The position numbers were made by a program, and so were the translations under genes. Shown piece after piece: positions 34,391-44,990 of a stretch of 64,000 nt of DNA (within the stretch, counting starts at the first letter, position 1; every line of letters begins with the position of its first letter). The stretch is taken from positions 3,524,672 through 3,588,671 of the forward strand of contig KK106981.1 of NCBI GenBank assembly GCA_000611775.1, written 5' to 3'. The DNA comes from Umbilicaria muhlenbergii (taxonomy: Eukaryota > Ascomycota > Lecanoromycetes > Umbilicariales > Umbilicariaceae). The notes below the pieces were generated by a model. That model did not search any database. It saw nothing but the letters and a program-made list of their open reading frames with translations, and was not told where the DNA came from.

Positions 34391-35827
34391 TCACCATATC
34401 AACCCCAGACCCATAGCCGCCGCCAGCACCACAACGGTAAAACCCCTCATTTCATTCCACAAAAGCGAAGCTGAGGACTGCACTAGCCCGCAACACCTCC
34501 GCGTATATGTGACATTATTATGCTGAGCCGCAACCTCGAACACGGTTCCACTGTCGACATTGTAGTAGTCCACCAGCAGGAAGTTTGGAGGCCGTGACCA
34601 GTCTTCTGTACCAGGACCCGTCATTAGCGAATATCCAGGGGTGTAAATGAAGACTTCATGGGGCCCGGTCTTACCAGTACATTGATTAGCGCTCAAACCC
34701 AAACTCCCAAACCCACTAACATTATTCGTCACATTCAACGCCGGAAAATTCGGCACCAACATACTCGTGCCCAGCAATGAAATCTCCGTATTCAAATTAT
34801 GGTTCAGCATATACATCCTGCTTTCCGACTGATTCCGATTAATCCCCGGTGGCCGCTGTACCGTGCACGGAAAACTCTGGTTGGTGGGATCGAAGGGCGT
34901 TTCCCAGAGCTGGGAGAACTCGTCCAGGATGTACGGGACTTTTGTCTGGTTGGCGTCGTAGTCTAGGAAGATCACGACGCGCTTGCCTGTTAGGATCATT
35001 TCGGAGAGGGTCGGCCAGTCGTCGAGGGCCATTGGGATCTTGGGGGGCGTGTAGGCGAAGGCGGCTAGGCCGGAGGACTCGAGGGGGGAGGTGAAGTTGC
35101 CGACGCCTACATAGTCGCCGTTGCCGATTAGGACGGTGACGACGTCGTAGGGGTGGGCGCGGACCCAGCTGGTGATGTTGGCGAAATAGGATTCGGCGGT
35201 TCCGGCGTTGAGGAGGTCACAGGAGGTGTGGCAGTAGTACATCGTGTTATTGACCAGGTGGGTTTGCCCTTGGAGCATTCGAATGCCATCGTTGAGTTGT
35301 TGTAACACAGTTAGTTCTTGATTGGCTGCGGCGTTGTTGGGGTTGGTGAAGGGGCTGTTGTGCGCGGCGACATAGGTGATGTTGCTGTATTTCCGTGTGC
35401 AGAACTCTGGGTATTGGTTGCAGGGTTGAGTATTCGTGGGCTGCGCCGCCATTGACGTCGTCCGAGTAGCGGTTATATTCTGCGCTGTTGTTGCGTTGAG
35501 AGATGCTGTAGAGGAGGACGCTCCTTGCGAGCCGCTCAATAATGTCACCGTCGGCGATGTTGAGCTACTAGTCGCTGTGGAATCATTGCTGCCAGCCATA
35601 CTACTTGATAGAAGGCTCATAGAGCCGCTCAGGCTGCTTGTGGCAGTGCTCGAGGGCACTGTTATAGTAGACGCATAGCTGGCGTAGGTGACTTCAGTCC
35701 CAGTCGGCACCAGATCTCCACCAAGATTCAGTATGGATCTCGTATTCGATCCTGAAAGAGTGAGATCGCTGCTCTGGGCGTACGCTTCGACAGCTAGGAA
35801 TAGAGTGATAGACAGCGAGAGAAACAT
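34391..35827 (-). CDS. Secreted or GPI-anchored PLC-like phosphodiesterase
   Basis: One exon encodes 478 residues. A signal peptide (MFLSLSITLFLAVEAYAQ) is followed by a Ser/Thr-rich linker of about 110 residues, likely O-glycosylated. A TIM-barrel PI-PLC-like domain then runs from YSNITYVAAHNSPF, with one candidate catalytic His, through MLQGQTHLVNNTMYYCHTSC with others, PYDVVTVLIGNGDY and GKRVVIFLDYDANQ, to FLLVDYYNVDSGTVFEVA. Many N-glycosylation sequons are present. The C-terminus is hydrophobic (GFTVVVLAAAMGLGLIW), consistent with GPI attachment. Fungal relatives are only known as PLC-like phosphodiesterases; whether this one cleaves phosphoinositides is unknown. The + strand is C-rich below about 34880 and G-rich above it. 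Confidence 0.88.
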   Translation of the reverse strand: MFLSLSITLFLAVEAYAQSSDLTLSGSNTRSILNLGGDLVPTGTEVTYASYASTITVPSSTATSSLSGSMSLLSSSMAGSNDSTATSSSTSPTVTLLSGSQGASSSTASLNATTAQNITATRTTSMAAQPTNTQPCNQYPEFCTRKYSNITYVAAHNSPFTNPNNAAANQELTVLQQLNDGIRMLQGQTHLVNNTMYYCHTSCDLLNAGTAESYFANITSWVRAHPYDVVTVLIGNGDYVGVGNFTSPLESSGLAAFAYTPPKIPMALDDWPTLSEMILTGKRVVIFLDYDANQTKVPYILDEFSQLWETPFDPTNQSFPCTVQRPPGINRNQSESRMYMLNHNLNTEISLLGTSMLVPNFPALNVTNNVSGFGSLGLSANQCTGKTGPHEVFIYTPGYSLMTGPGTEDWSRPPNFLLVDYYNVDSGTVFEVAAQHNNVTYTRRCCGLVQSSASLLWNEMRGFTVVVLAAAMGLGLIW

Positions 35828-36784
35828 GGTGAGGTGATCTGAAATGTTACACAGGGAAGGGTGAGGCTTGTGGGTCTACTCGATAACAACGGTATCGACC
35901 TCCTCCATGGAACACAGTGAGCAACGGCGCTGCCCGATCAAGTTCAAATATGGAGGTACATGAAGGAAGAGAGCATTGAAATCTGCAGATGATGGTCAGG
36001 GTTAACGTCGAAGCTTACGGTCCCATCGTATCAAATTGTCAAGCGTCGCAAAGTAAGCACAAGAGCTTAAAGAGCGTGGGGCCGCGTAGGCCTTCTTTAC
36101 TCGTACCAGATTAGCCGTTCATATCCTTGTACCTGAGCCAAACTTTCCCTTTGTGAGGAACGATTGAGGCTCAGGCTGAGCAGCGTACGTACAACTAGAA
36201 CCTCAGCCGGCTGCGGTTGGGGGTTTGCATGCCGGCGCCCGAGGATACGGACTGCGAAGAAGTGTGGAATACCCTATCTCGCCTACCACGCCTATCAACA
36301 CGTTTCTTGGCCTGAGGGCGTCCATCACTGGCTGAAGCGATGGATTGACCCACCAGACCGCGCCGGTGAGGTGGAACGGCTGAGCGGGATGACGCGTGCG
36401 TCCCTTAAATACATGGATGCAGCGGCAGCATCGCAAAAGGAAAAAGAAGCTGAAAGGAAGCTACCGGCTACCAATGCAGTAATCAATGGCTATGACAATT
36501 GCGTTTGGCTTCTCATACCCGTTGACTTCCTGATGCTGACATGGCACGAATTACTGGCGTTCATGTACAACGTATGATTTTACCATAATCCTCTCATCAT
36601 CAATTTTCGTGCTTGTTTGCAAGTGCTCAAACGCTTCGGGGACTGGCAGTGTGATCTTATGCCTATCCATCCACAGTCCTCACTCTCTCATAGATCACTG
36701 CTCTATTTTCAAGTTCCCAAGCAGGAACATAGTCTCTGATCAATCATCTTTCTTTACTCACGCGGCTCTGACCAGCAGCAAGTC
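35828..36784. other. Divergent intergenic region between the PLC-like and SUR7 genes
   Basis: These 957 bp hold two promoters. One open frame of 137 codons (36164-36577, +) starts at an ATG but has no domain, no homology I recognise and a composition like its surroundings, so I do not call it a gene. Confidence 0.5.
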
Positions 36785-37835
36785 ATGGCACTACCAACCT
36801 TCACCTCCGTTCGCCGCCCACGCAGGACGCAGACCGGTTCGGGCTCCTCTACAACTTCTCCCTTACCTAAATCGCAAGGAACTCTTTCCGAATCTACCGT
36901 CAAATCCGCAACCCGCACACGTCTCATCTTCGCTCTCCTAACATCCTTCTTCTTCCTCATCGCCCTCGTGTTCCTCATCCTTGTCGAAGTCGGCAATACA
37001 CACCCGAGCCACCCCGTGCTAGGCAGCATCTACTTCCTCAAGCTTGACCTCAGTCACATAACTCCTGCGAGCGTACCGAACGCAGTCTTGATCAACAGTA
37101 TTGCGCGGACGCTGGGACTGCACGACTTCTATCAGGTGGGTTTGTGGAACTTCTGTGAGGGTTACTATGGGCAGGGCATTACGGGGTGTAGTAAGCCAAA
37201 GACGCTATATTGGTTCAACCCGGTGCGGATCATTTTAGATGAGCTGCTTGCTGGAGCGACAAGTATGGATACCAATCTTCCGTCACCAAAAAAAGCTGTC
37301 GGGCTGACCATGAACTCTAGTTGCGCTGCCCGCCGACATTGTTTCCGCCCTTACACTTGTCCGCGTTGTCTCCCACTGGATGTTTGGCCTGTTCTTGACA
37401 GGCGCCTGCACCGCCTTTGTTAGCATCTTCCTCACACCCTTATCGATATATTCACGCCTACTCACTCTGCCAATCGCCATATTCGCCTTCATCTCCGCTT
37501 TGACTACGACCGTCGCAACCGTCATCGCCACAGTCATGTTTGTCATATTCAAGAACGTGCTCACAGGCGCAGCAGCTGAGATCAACATTGGGGCGGCACT
37601 AGGAGCTAAGATGTTCGCTTTTATGTGGATCGCGAGTTCATTCAGCATGATCGCATGCTTCATTCAAATAGGGCTGTGTTGCTGTTGTGCTAGTCGAAGA
37701 GATATTCGGACCGGTAGAAAGCTAGGCAGAAAAAGTGCTTATGCACATGATGGACAGACTGCCACGGGGGGACTACCGGTTATAGAGGAGAAGCCGAAAG
37801 CGGCCAGGAGGAGGTTTGCGTTTACTGGGAGATAG
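36785..37835 (+). CDS. SUR7/PalI-family four-span membrane protein
   Basis: Proteins of this family sit in eisosomes of the plasma membrane or act in ambient pH sensing. Two exons (36785-37262, 37321-37835) encode 330 residues. After a 45-residue polar N-terminus come a first membrane span (FALLTSFFFLIALVFLILVE), an extracellular loop holding the family motif GLWNFCEGYYGQGITGCS, then three spans in exon 2 (MFGLFLTGACTAFVSIFLT, LPIAIFAFISALTTTVATVI, FAFMWIASSFSMIACFIQIG). The tail starts with a Cys cluster (CCCCASRRD) and is basic. The splice joins TIALPADIVSALTLVRV. PalI itself has a much longer C-terminus, so this is more likely a Sur7/Fmp45-like protein, which is an inference from length. 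Confidence 0.88.
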
Positions 37836-38633
37836 TTGGGCTGAGAGTAGTGCTCGGTGTTATCGCTTTTCTTGACGCTCTCATAGCGGTCATTGGTGGA
37901 GACATGCAGAATGCATATAGCGAGGCGTTTGGGCTTCAGAGACATAATAAATGGGGGGATAAGAAGGGGCTTCCTTGACATGAAGGACAAGCCCTGCGAG
38001 TCAGTGGCCGGATCAGAATCTAGAACCATGAACGGCCACAGGAAAGATCACCTTTTAAATTGAGGAACGGTGGGAATGCAAACGAGCGCTCATTGCAACA
38101 GCTTATATTTGTATGAGAAGCAGAGGAGGGTCTGAAGACCTGCTATTCAGCATGAAATTTGAAATGTTCATCAGAAAGCACAGACGCTTAGAGTTGCGGA
38201 CTTTATAGCAGAAACCCCCCAAACAAAGGGATGCACGAAAAAAATAAGTCAGAGCCGGTGAGAAAGAAGGTGGCATTTCTGCGCCGGGATGTCCTCAGAT
38301 ATTCAATGAACAAGAATTATGATGGGAAATGTTCATATGTGAATGCCAGAAGTTATGTGGCTTCGAAAGTTCCACGCGGAGGATCTCCGAACATCGTCGC
38401 CGTCAATTAGTCGAGGGTTCCAAGCTGTAAAAACGCTTCGTTGCATTTTATGCCTAGAGCGCCTGGAGCACGATGACAAAGCATGGGTTACGACAACGGA
38501 GCTGCAGAGGCATTGAAGTAATGCAACGGTTCACTTACGCCCGAGAAAACAGGCGCAACGGCCAAATTTGGTGTCCAGGAGCCAGACGTCCCTAAAGACC
38601 GGGACTATCACAGCACAAACCCCCACCCACCGC
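37836..38633. other. Convergent intergenic region, no gene seen
   Basis: The 798 bp between the SUR7-like gene and NAA10 are relatively A/T-rich and contain short A and C runs (for example near 38214-38245). No coding signal is recognised. Confidence 0.5.
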
Positions 38634-39391
38634 TTAGGTCCTACTCTCATTCCGCTCCACCAAATCCCCCACCCCCAACCCCCTTCCAACCTTAACCTTC
38701 CTCTTCTTCGCCTTCTCCTTCCCCCCTTTCCCCTTCCCTTCCTCCTTCTTTCCCACGTCGCCCACCTCCTCCCCTTCATCCTCCACTCCATCGCTCTCCG
38801 CATCCAACGCCTGCTCGCGGATAAAGCCCAGGTCCATCTTCATGCTGTAGGCATCCTCGCCGTCGGCGTAGTATTTCGACTCGACTTTTTCCACCTTGAA
38901 GCCCAGCGTGTCGCGGTAGAGGCGGAGGGCGGCGATGTTGGACATGCGCACGTGGAGCGAGACGTATTGGGCGCCGAAAGTTTCGACCATGGCTCGTTCT
39001 GTGGGGGGGCAGGGGGGGGGGTTGTGTGAGTTCCCGAAATTGATCATGGTGACGATAACGGAAGCGTGGGATACGTACGACTTTGTCTCATTAGTTTTTC
39101 GGCCAGCCCAAGTCTTCGGTGCGTGCGCATGACGCTGAGACTGGTGATGTGCCCGTGTTGGACGCCGTCTACGGGCTCCTCTTCCATTTTGGCGAGGACG
39201 TAGCCGACGATTTTGGGGGGGTCGTAGGGGGATCGTTTGGGGCGCGAGGTGTCGACTGCGACGTAGGATAGTTGGGGCCAGGAGAGGGCGTGGTAGAGGT
39301 AGTATTTCATGAAGTAGTTCTCGGGTAGGTTGGTGATGTTGGTGGATTGGACGTGAGGGAGGTCCGAGGGGTGGAGGAGGCGGATGTCCAT
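38634..39391 (-). CDS. ARD1: N-alpha-acetyltransferase catalytic subunit Naa10 (Ard1, NatA)
   Basis: NatA acetylates N-termini of nascent proteins at the ribosome. Two exons (39391-39079, 38998-38634) encode 225 residues. The GNAT domain begins [19 protein letters not shown] and has [21 protein letters not shown], the acetyl-CoA loop [13 protein letters not shown] (R/Q-x-x-G-x-A) and, across the intron, [20 protein letters not shown] followed by [16 protein letters not shown]. The C-terminus is a Lys/Glu-rich tail ([14 protein letters not shown]), as in Ard1. The 80-bp intron's pyrimidine tract is almost pure C on the coding strand (runs of 7 and 10), so its acceptor region is a length-variable homopolymer. 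Confidence 0.95.
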
Positions 39392-40272
39392 GGTTGACGG
39401 GCGGTCAATGGGGTTTCTTGTTATTGTAGGGCCAAAGATCAGTCAATGAGGGCGATGATAGCTCTAGGATATAAGCTTGCACCGACGGATATCAGGAGAC
39501 TAATGAGCGTCAACGTCAAGAGTCAACAATGCTGAAACGTTTCTTGTGCATGGAAGTTTGGCCATTTTGAGTTTATGCGTTCCTTATCGATAACGGTCAG
39601 CCTCAGCCTTGTCCTTCGTGCGCCAACCTCCATCTTTTTGAAGCCAGGTGAAGAGCGCATTTCCTCATATATCCGGCTCTAATGACATGAACTGGATTGT
39701 GCGGACTTGATCTTCTTCATTTAGTACTGTTCCGCACCGAAACATTATCCACTACTTTTTCTAGAGCCTGCAGGCCAATCGTGCTCCATTGTCGTCCCGA
39801 GGGAAGAGAGCGGGGAGAAGAGCGGGTTCTACGGGGCGGAGTAGGGGATGTAAGGGCCGGAGTAGGCGGTGAGGGGCCGGGGGATATCTGGTGAGAGGTT
39901 GTAATGGCAGAAGGGGGGGGTGGCGGGTTTTCCGGCGTTCTTTTGTTTTTTTGTGGTTCCTGGCTTTCTTGTGTCCACCCGCCTGGGAAGGGAGGACTCC
40001 TCCGTATCACCAACGTAAGGGCATAGCGAGGAGTGGTACAGGGTTGGTCTTCTATCTTGCACTCATGGATGGGGCGCGCCCTACGATCCGATACGATAGC
40101 CTACCGCCCATAGTGGCTTTGTTTTCTACATATAGCTCTTTCGCGGCTCCAAGTGGAATGACAGTGATGAAAGTATTAAAGATTACCGACCTATTAACGC
40201 CGTCGTAAGGTATGATCATGTGACGTACATACTGAAGTAAGTGTAGAGCTGCCGCCAGTGTTGGAACCGTGA
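39392..40272. other. Intergenic region, no gene seen
   Basis: The 881 bp separate NAA10 from the end of the next leftward gene. A run of nine G occurs near 39911-39919. Overlapping short frames on both strands show no domain. Confidence 0.5.
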
Positions 40273-41700
40273 TCAATCATCCCTGGCCAAAACACCGGTC
40301 TCCTGCCCCATATTAGTCTCCAGACCGCCATCCGTAGCTCTTCTCCCCGCTTCTCTGCCCTCCTGACCCCTCTGGCCCCACCTCATTCCCTCCTCTCTCG
40401 AACCTCTTCCCCCATACCTGCCCCCATACCTTTCCTCACCAGATTCCGTCCTCCTCCCCGCATGCCTATCCCTCTTCTCGGACCTACGTGCCCTCCTCTC
40501 CGCCTTTCTCTCCAGCTTCTGTTCCCTCTTCCCTTCTCTTCGCGACGCCCTTGCCTGTCTCTTCGACGACTTCACCTCCCTGACCAGCGCCTTGATCTCC
40601 GCTTTGATCTCTCGTTTGCTGCTGTGCAATTCTGCTTTTAGTTCTCGAGACATTTGTCGACGCCCGCCCCGATCTGGTCGCTGGCTGCGCAGATTATCCC
40701 GCAGTTGGCGCACGGAGCTAGCGAGGTCGTTGGAGCGGGTTGGGTCGAGTCGAAAGGCGGCGAGTGTCTGGCGGATGCCTGAGGGGTCGGCGCCTGAAAT
40801 GTCTCTGCTGGAGATGGAGTCGACGCTGGAGTCAGACGATGAAGAAGAGGAGGAGGATGTGGAGGAGACTGAGCAACGGCGGCGACGGTGGTGGGCTGTC
40901 TGCTCGCCTCTTTGTCCTTGCAGACGTTCGCTGTATGCGCGAGCTTGGCCGGTCAGCCCGCGGGCCCATTGGAAAGGGAAGCGACCATATGGGGCGGGTG
41001 CTTGGGCAGGTAAGGGTTCCCGTGATGTGCTGATCGGTTGGGAATGTAGGAACGGTGCGGATGGGGTGGATACACGGTACGGTGCTAGCGGATTAGGCTC
41101 ACTGTCATAGCTGGGGGCAGCTATCAGGGTGGCTTCTGAAGCGTCAGGAAATTCGGCGTGTATGCGTATGCCTCGTGGACCGAAGAAACCTTCGTTCCAT
41201 TCTGCAACTGTAGCTTCGATCATCTGTCGACGCTCCGGGGTATCTTCCTGTCTGGCTCGACCGTTTTTCTCACTAGAATCCTCGCCGTCTTTCTGCCTGG
41301 TTCCAAGGTTGTATGACAGAACATAATTGACAAAAGTCGCCCAATCCTGGCTTGTGACATCTCTAGCACGGTAGTGGCTCTCTGGCTGAGGATAGCTCAA
41401 GTGCTCAGGGGAGATATTTGGAGATGTGACCAGATGGTACTGGAGAACATCACCAGGATATGGATATATGCAGGCTCTTTCTTCGAAATAGGCCGCTGCT
41501 GACGAAAAGGTTGTCTCTGCGGACCCTGCGACGGGGCCGATGTAGCCACCTCTCAGCGCGGCTCTGACGGGTAGCTCCACGACATCGGGATGCGTGGGTG
41601 CTTCCGAAGATGCAGACGAAGTCGGAGTGAGAACATCATGAGGAGAGTAAGGTGGGGGAGGAGGAAGACCGTCCAAATCAAGACGTGGTTGCGCAGGCAT
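40273..41700 (-). CDS. Conserved fungal protein of unknown function
   Basis: One exon encodes 475 residues. Residues about 50-215 look folded and conserved in character: LRGGYIGPVAGSAETTFSSA, ACIYPYPGDVLQYHLVTSPN, SQDWATFVNYVLSYNLGT and MIEATVAEWNEGFFGPRGI. A linker with a poly-Ser stretch (about residues 285-305) follows, and then a very basic helical C-terminal region with repeated Arg/Lys/Glu (SKREIKAEIKALVREVKSS) ending in RGG/RYGG-like sequence that might contact RNA. No catalytic motif or membrane span is visible. I recognise the folded segment as a type common in filamentous fungi but know no name or function for it. Confidence 0.78.
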   Translation of the reverse strand: MPAQPRLDLDGLPPPPPYSPHDVLTPTSSASSEAPTHPDVVELPVRAALRGGYIGPVAGSAETTFSSAAAYFEERACIYPYPGDVLQYHLVTSPNISPEHLSYPQPESHYRARDVTSQDWATFVNYVLSYNLGTRQKDGEDSSEKNGRARQEDTPERRQMIEATVAEWNEGFFGPRGIRIHAEFPDASEATLIAAPSYDSEPNPLAPYRVSTPSAPFLHSQPISTSREPLPAQAPAPYGRFPFQWARGLTGQARAYSERLQGQRGEQTAHHRRRRCSVSSTSSSSSSSSDSSVDSISSRDISGADPSGIRQTLAAFRLDPTRSNDLASSVRQLRDNLRSQRPDRGGRRQMSRELKAELHSSKREIKAEIKALVREVKSSKRQARASRREGKREQKLERKAERRARRSEKRDRHAGRRTESGEERYGGRYGGRGSREEGMRWGQRGQEGREAGRRATDGGLETNMGQETGVLARDD

Positions 41701-42417
41701 TGCGTGACAGAGTATTCAATGGCTCAGATTATCGGTTCTAGTACACGCAAAGCAGGGACAATACAAGTAGCTCAGAACATGAGACAAACACAGCGAAGAG
41801 CAGATCAGATAAAGGCCGACAGCAGTCCGGGTTAATTTCAAGGTCAGTCAGATAATACCCCTTCAACCCCCTTCCCCGCGGGAGCCTCGTCAGCGCGCAA
41901 CGAAGCGTTGCATTCAAGAGGCACAGACATCGGGAACGTCGGGGACGCCGGCTGCCCGTCCGCCGCCTGCATCCAATCATGAGCATCGGGGAGCCTCTGA
42001 GCGATGACTCAAACGGCAGGCTGCCGTCTCAGGGCCCAGCTTCCCCTCCACACTTACGCGGCAAGGCGTTGGAAAAGATCGAATCACGCTGAATCTAGGG
42101 CTGACGGCCTGCGGTGTGGGGGCACCGTGTCCCGGATAAGAGATAAGCTTGAATAGAAAGCCCCGATCCAATCACGTGCACGGATGCACAGGTACTCGTA
42201 CGCCTTTAAGGTACACAACAGACGATCTCGCTGATTGGCACGCAAAAGCACGTCGAATCATGCAAGGTGTTACGAGTGCAAACGCGTCTTCAGGTCCCCC
42301 ATGCGAAGCCATGACGTCGACCTACCATTTTCCCCCTTCACATCCATCACAACCTTTCAGCCCTAAGCATCATCCTCCCCCACAACACCTCCACATAACC
42401 ACAATTGACCGCCCATC
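41701..42417. other. Divergent promoter region, no gene seen
   Basis: The 717 bp lie between divergent start codons. The last 90 bp before 42418 are C-rich. No recognised motif. Confidence 0.5.
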
Positions 42418-43588
42418 ATGACACCCACTCTCGGATCCAGGGAGATCACCCTTTCCGAAGTGCACTCCCTCCTGCCCCGCTACGACATCCTCCTCCGCCA
42501 CCTCCTCATGCGCGACGTAGAAAAGAAGCGCAAAACAGGCGGCGATCTCACCGAACTCGTCCGACTCGACCGTCACCGCTACTCAGAAATCCCCTCAGTC
42601 CTGCAGAAACGAAAGCTCGACTCAGGAGCGGCATGGCTAGAGAAACCCGAGCTAGAGCTCCTCATGCAGTGGAAGCTGTCAGCCTCCCAAGCCCTTCCAC
42701 CAACAATATCGACATGGAACTAATGCCCGACCTTCCAGCAAACACGGCAAACCCCGCCCCCAACTCCCCGCCCTCATCGCCTCCAACCCCGCCCACCTGG
42801 TCAAATCCACCACCGCCCACGCATTCACGACCTACTCCACCCACCCAACCCCGGACCCCACCCCCGCCCTCACCCACCTCTGCGCCCTCAAAGGCGTCGG
42901 CCCCGCAACCGCCAGCCTCCTCCTCTCCGCGCACGACCCCGTACACGCGCCCTTCTTCTCCGACGAGCTCTTCCGCTGGATCTGCTGGGACGACAAGGCC
43001 GGATGGGCGCGGAAGATCAAGTATGATGCCAAGGAGTACCGTATGCTGTGGGAAGGGGTGCGGGCGTTGAGGGAGAGGTTGGGAAGGGAAGCGAATGGAG
43101 GAGGGACAGAGGGCATGGAGGTGCAGGCGGTGGAGTTGGAGAAGGTGGCGTATGTGTTGGGGAAGTGTGCGGGGGATGGGAAGTTGGCGGCTGCGGTTGA
43201 GGAGGAGGTGCGGGAGGGGGAGGGGGAACAGGATGGGGAAGGGGACAGGGTAGATAGAGAGAGAGAGGGAGGACGGGAGATTTCGCCGCCGGCTTCGAAG
43301 CGGGTGAAGGTGGGTGAACATGCGGAATCAATATCTCTGGGAGGGCTTGAGGCGGAGATGAATGGGGAGGAGAAGGCTGCGGAAGAGGACGAAGAAGTGG
43401 GAGGGAAGGCGGTCACACCCACACCGCCTGGATTGTCTGGTCACGCAGAAGGTGCCGATGGCGGTGACAGGCCAACCCAGCGGACCAGTCCGAGGATAAC
43501 GAGGAGCCGCGCTGGTGGTGAGAACAACAAGGCCGGCGCGGCTCCGAGTAATAAAAGAAAGCACAAGAGTAAGAGTAACAATTCATAG
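42418..43588 (+). CDS. Conserved protein with helix-hairpin-helix-like motif
   Basis: Two exons (42418-42677, 42739-43588) encode 369 residues. The conserved part covers residues 1-215: EVHSLLPRYDILLRHLLMRD, DLTELVRLDRHRYSEIPSVL, LELLMQWKLKHGKPRPQL (across the intron), a hairpin LKGVGPATASLLLSAHD resembling DNA-binding HhH motifs, and FFSDELFRWICWDDKAGW. The remainder is acidic and low complexity, ending in Lys/Arg/Ser-rich tail (KRKHKSKSNNS) after ITRSRAG, suggesting a nuclear protein. The 61-bp intron has an unusual GTCAGC donor; splicing restores the WKLKHGK segment, while reading on ends after 16 codons. No name is known to me for this family. The coding strand is C-rich until about 42990 and G-rich after. 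Confidence 0.82.
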
Positions 43589-44031
43589 CTAGTATCAGCA
43601 CGGATTACGGGTCTTCAAACGTCACACCACAGTGCAGTAATTGTTGAGCTTTCATGTCACGTCATGAGCCTTGGCGCCACATGAACACTTGATGTGTCTG
43701 TACTTGTCATATATTCGTAAACCATGTATCTAATGAAGAAATCTGGCAATTCACCCCATATGCAGACGTTTGACTGGTCGTTCATCATTCGTTTCAAAAG
43801 CTCTTGGGAACTGCTCCAGGCAATCCCGCAGAATCCTTTGATTGCATTCTTGGGTGAATGGCGCTAAGGTACTCCAGGCCCCTGTACAAACCCCTCAAAA
43901 TTGTTCCCAAATAGGTCCACGTAGAAGAAGTCCACTCAGATGCTCAGGCACGGCCGTCGCTCCGACGCCCGTCTGCTCGGGGAAGCAACTACGGTCGAGG
44001 AGGTATGGCACATATTGCTGTAATGGCGCGT
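43589..44031. other. Convergent intergenic region, no gene seen
   Basis: The 443 bp between two converging genes contain no recognisable feature. Confidence 0.5.
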
Positions 44032-44990
44032 TTAGTCGTTGAAGTACCACGTTATGCCAGACGAGACCCGTCCAGCTGCCAAACTCCCCCCATTGAGGGT
44101 CTCGAAAAGCGAATTGGACAGATCGATGCTTTCGTAATCACACTGTACATGCATTGTCAGTTGCGAAGTCCCATTACAGTCCAAATGTGAAAACTCACGC
44201 AACCCATGCATTTGTCCACCACTTTGGCCTGCGCGCTCGCTCCTGTATTCGCATTGTAGATGGTGACCGACTTCCCGCAAAGCGGGTTGCTGTTGCTTGC
44301 CGTGCCCATCATGAGATAGGAGAGCGCAATGACGGGTTCATCCGCAGTACTGGCAATGCCACAGGCGCCCATGCCTACGTCGTAGTATGTGATGTCTCCG
44401 GAACATGCCCCCGAAGTTGAATTGCAGGAAGCCGGGAAGTAGGCGCCGGGGAGGACTCCAGGGGTTGTGGCGGGATTGGGATACGCCAGGCAGGACGTGG
44501 CTGCATACGTTACAGGTGCTACTGACGCTGGGGCTTGCGAGGTGGTGGATGTGGTGGAGGCTGGTGGTGTATAGGCAGGAGCGCTGGGTGTGGTGCTTGG
44601 AGGGGCAACTGTACTGGTAGTGCTTGTTGAGCTGCTTGAGCTGATTGAGATGGTCGAGCTGCTGGAGCTGGTTGAGCTTGGTGGTTGAGGCACGGAGGAC
44701 TCCGCGGGCGGCGTGCTTGACGCTGCCTGGCTGACAGGGGCAGCCACGGACGACGATGTCGAGGTTGAGGTGGACAATGCAGCTGATCCTGCCTTTCCAT
44801 ACCCGTTTTTGACGACAGAGGTTGGAGTCGTAGGGGTTCCGCCGGCTGCAACCCAGACGGTCGTAGTGATATCGATGGTCTCAATAACTTCTTGCGTCAC
44901 TACCACGGTGACAAGATCGCGTTTCAGAAACGGCACTGCCGCAGCGAAAGCCAGGAGGGCAGAGAAGGCCAAGATGCTAGATTGCTTCAT
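44032..44990 (-). CDS. Secreted Ser/Thr-rich protein with double-psi beta-barrel (expansin/barwin-like)
   Basis: Two exons (44990-44199, 44142-44032) encode 300 residues. A signal peptide (MKQSSILAFSALLAFAAAVP) and a KR site (FLKRD) that could be a Kex2 cleavage point come first. About 120 residues of Ser/Thr/Pro follow, probably heavily O-glycosylated. The C-terminal domain has GACSGDITYYDVGMGACGIAS, NPLCGKSVTIYN, VVDKCMGC and, after the intron, DYESIDLSNSLFETL, matching the RlpA-like double-psi beta-barrel of fungal barwin/expansin-related secreted proteins (for example the Asp f 7 group). The catalytic Asp expected of active members is in the final exon (SIDLS). A wall-associated or wall-loosening role is inferred. 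The join gives Cys-Cys at the splice, which is slightly unusual. Confidence 0.87.

Noticed and set aside
36164-36577. 137-codon + open frame
   Set aside because: No domain, no splice pattern, composition like the flanks; lies in a divergent promoter region.
42405-43070. Pro-rich 221-codon + frame overlapping the HhH-like gene
   Set aside because: Shadow frame produced by C-rich sequence; the conserved protein is in the other frame with an intron.
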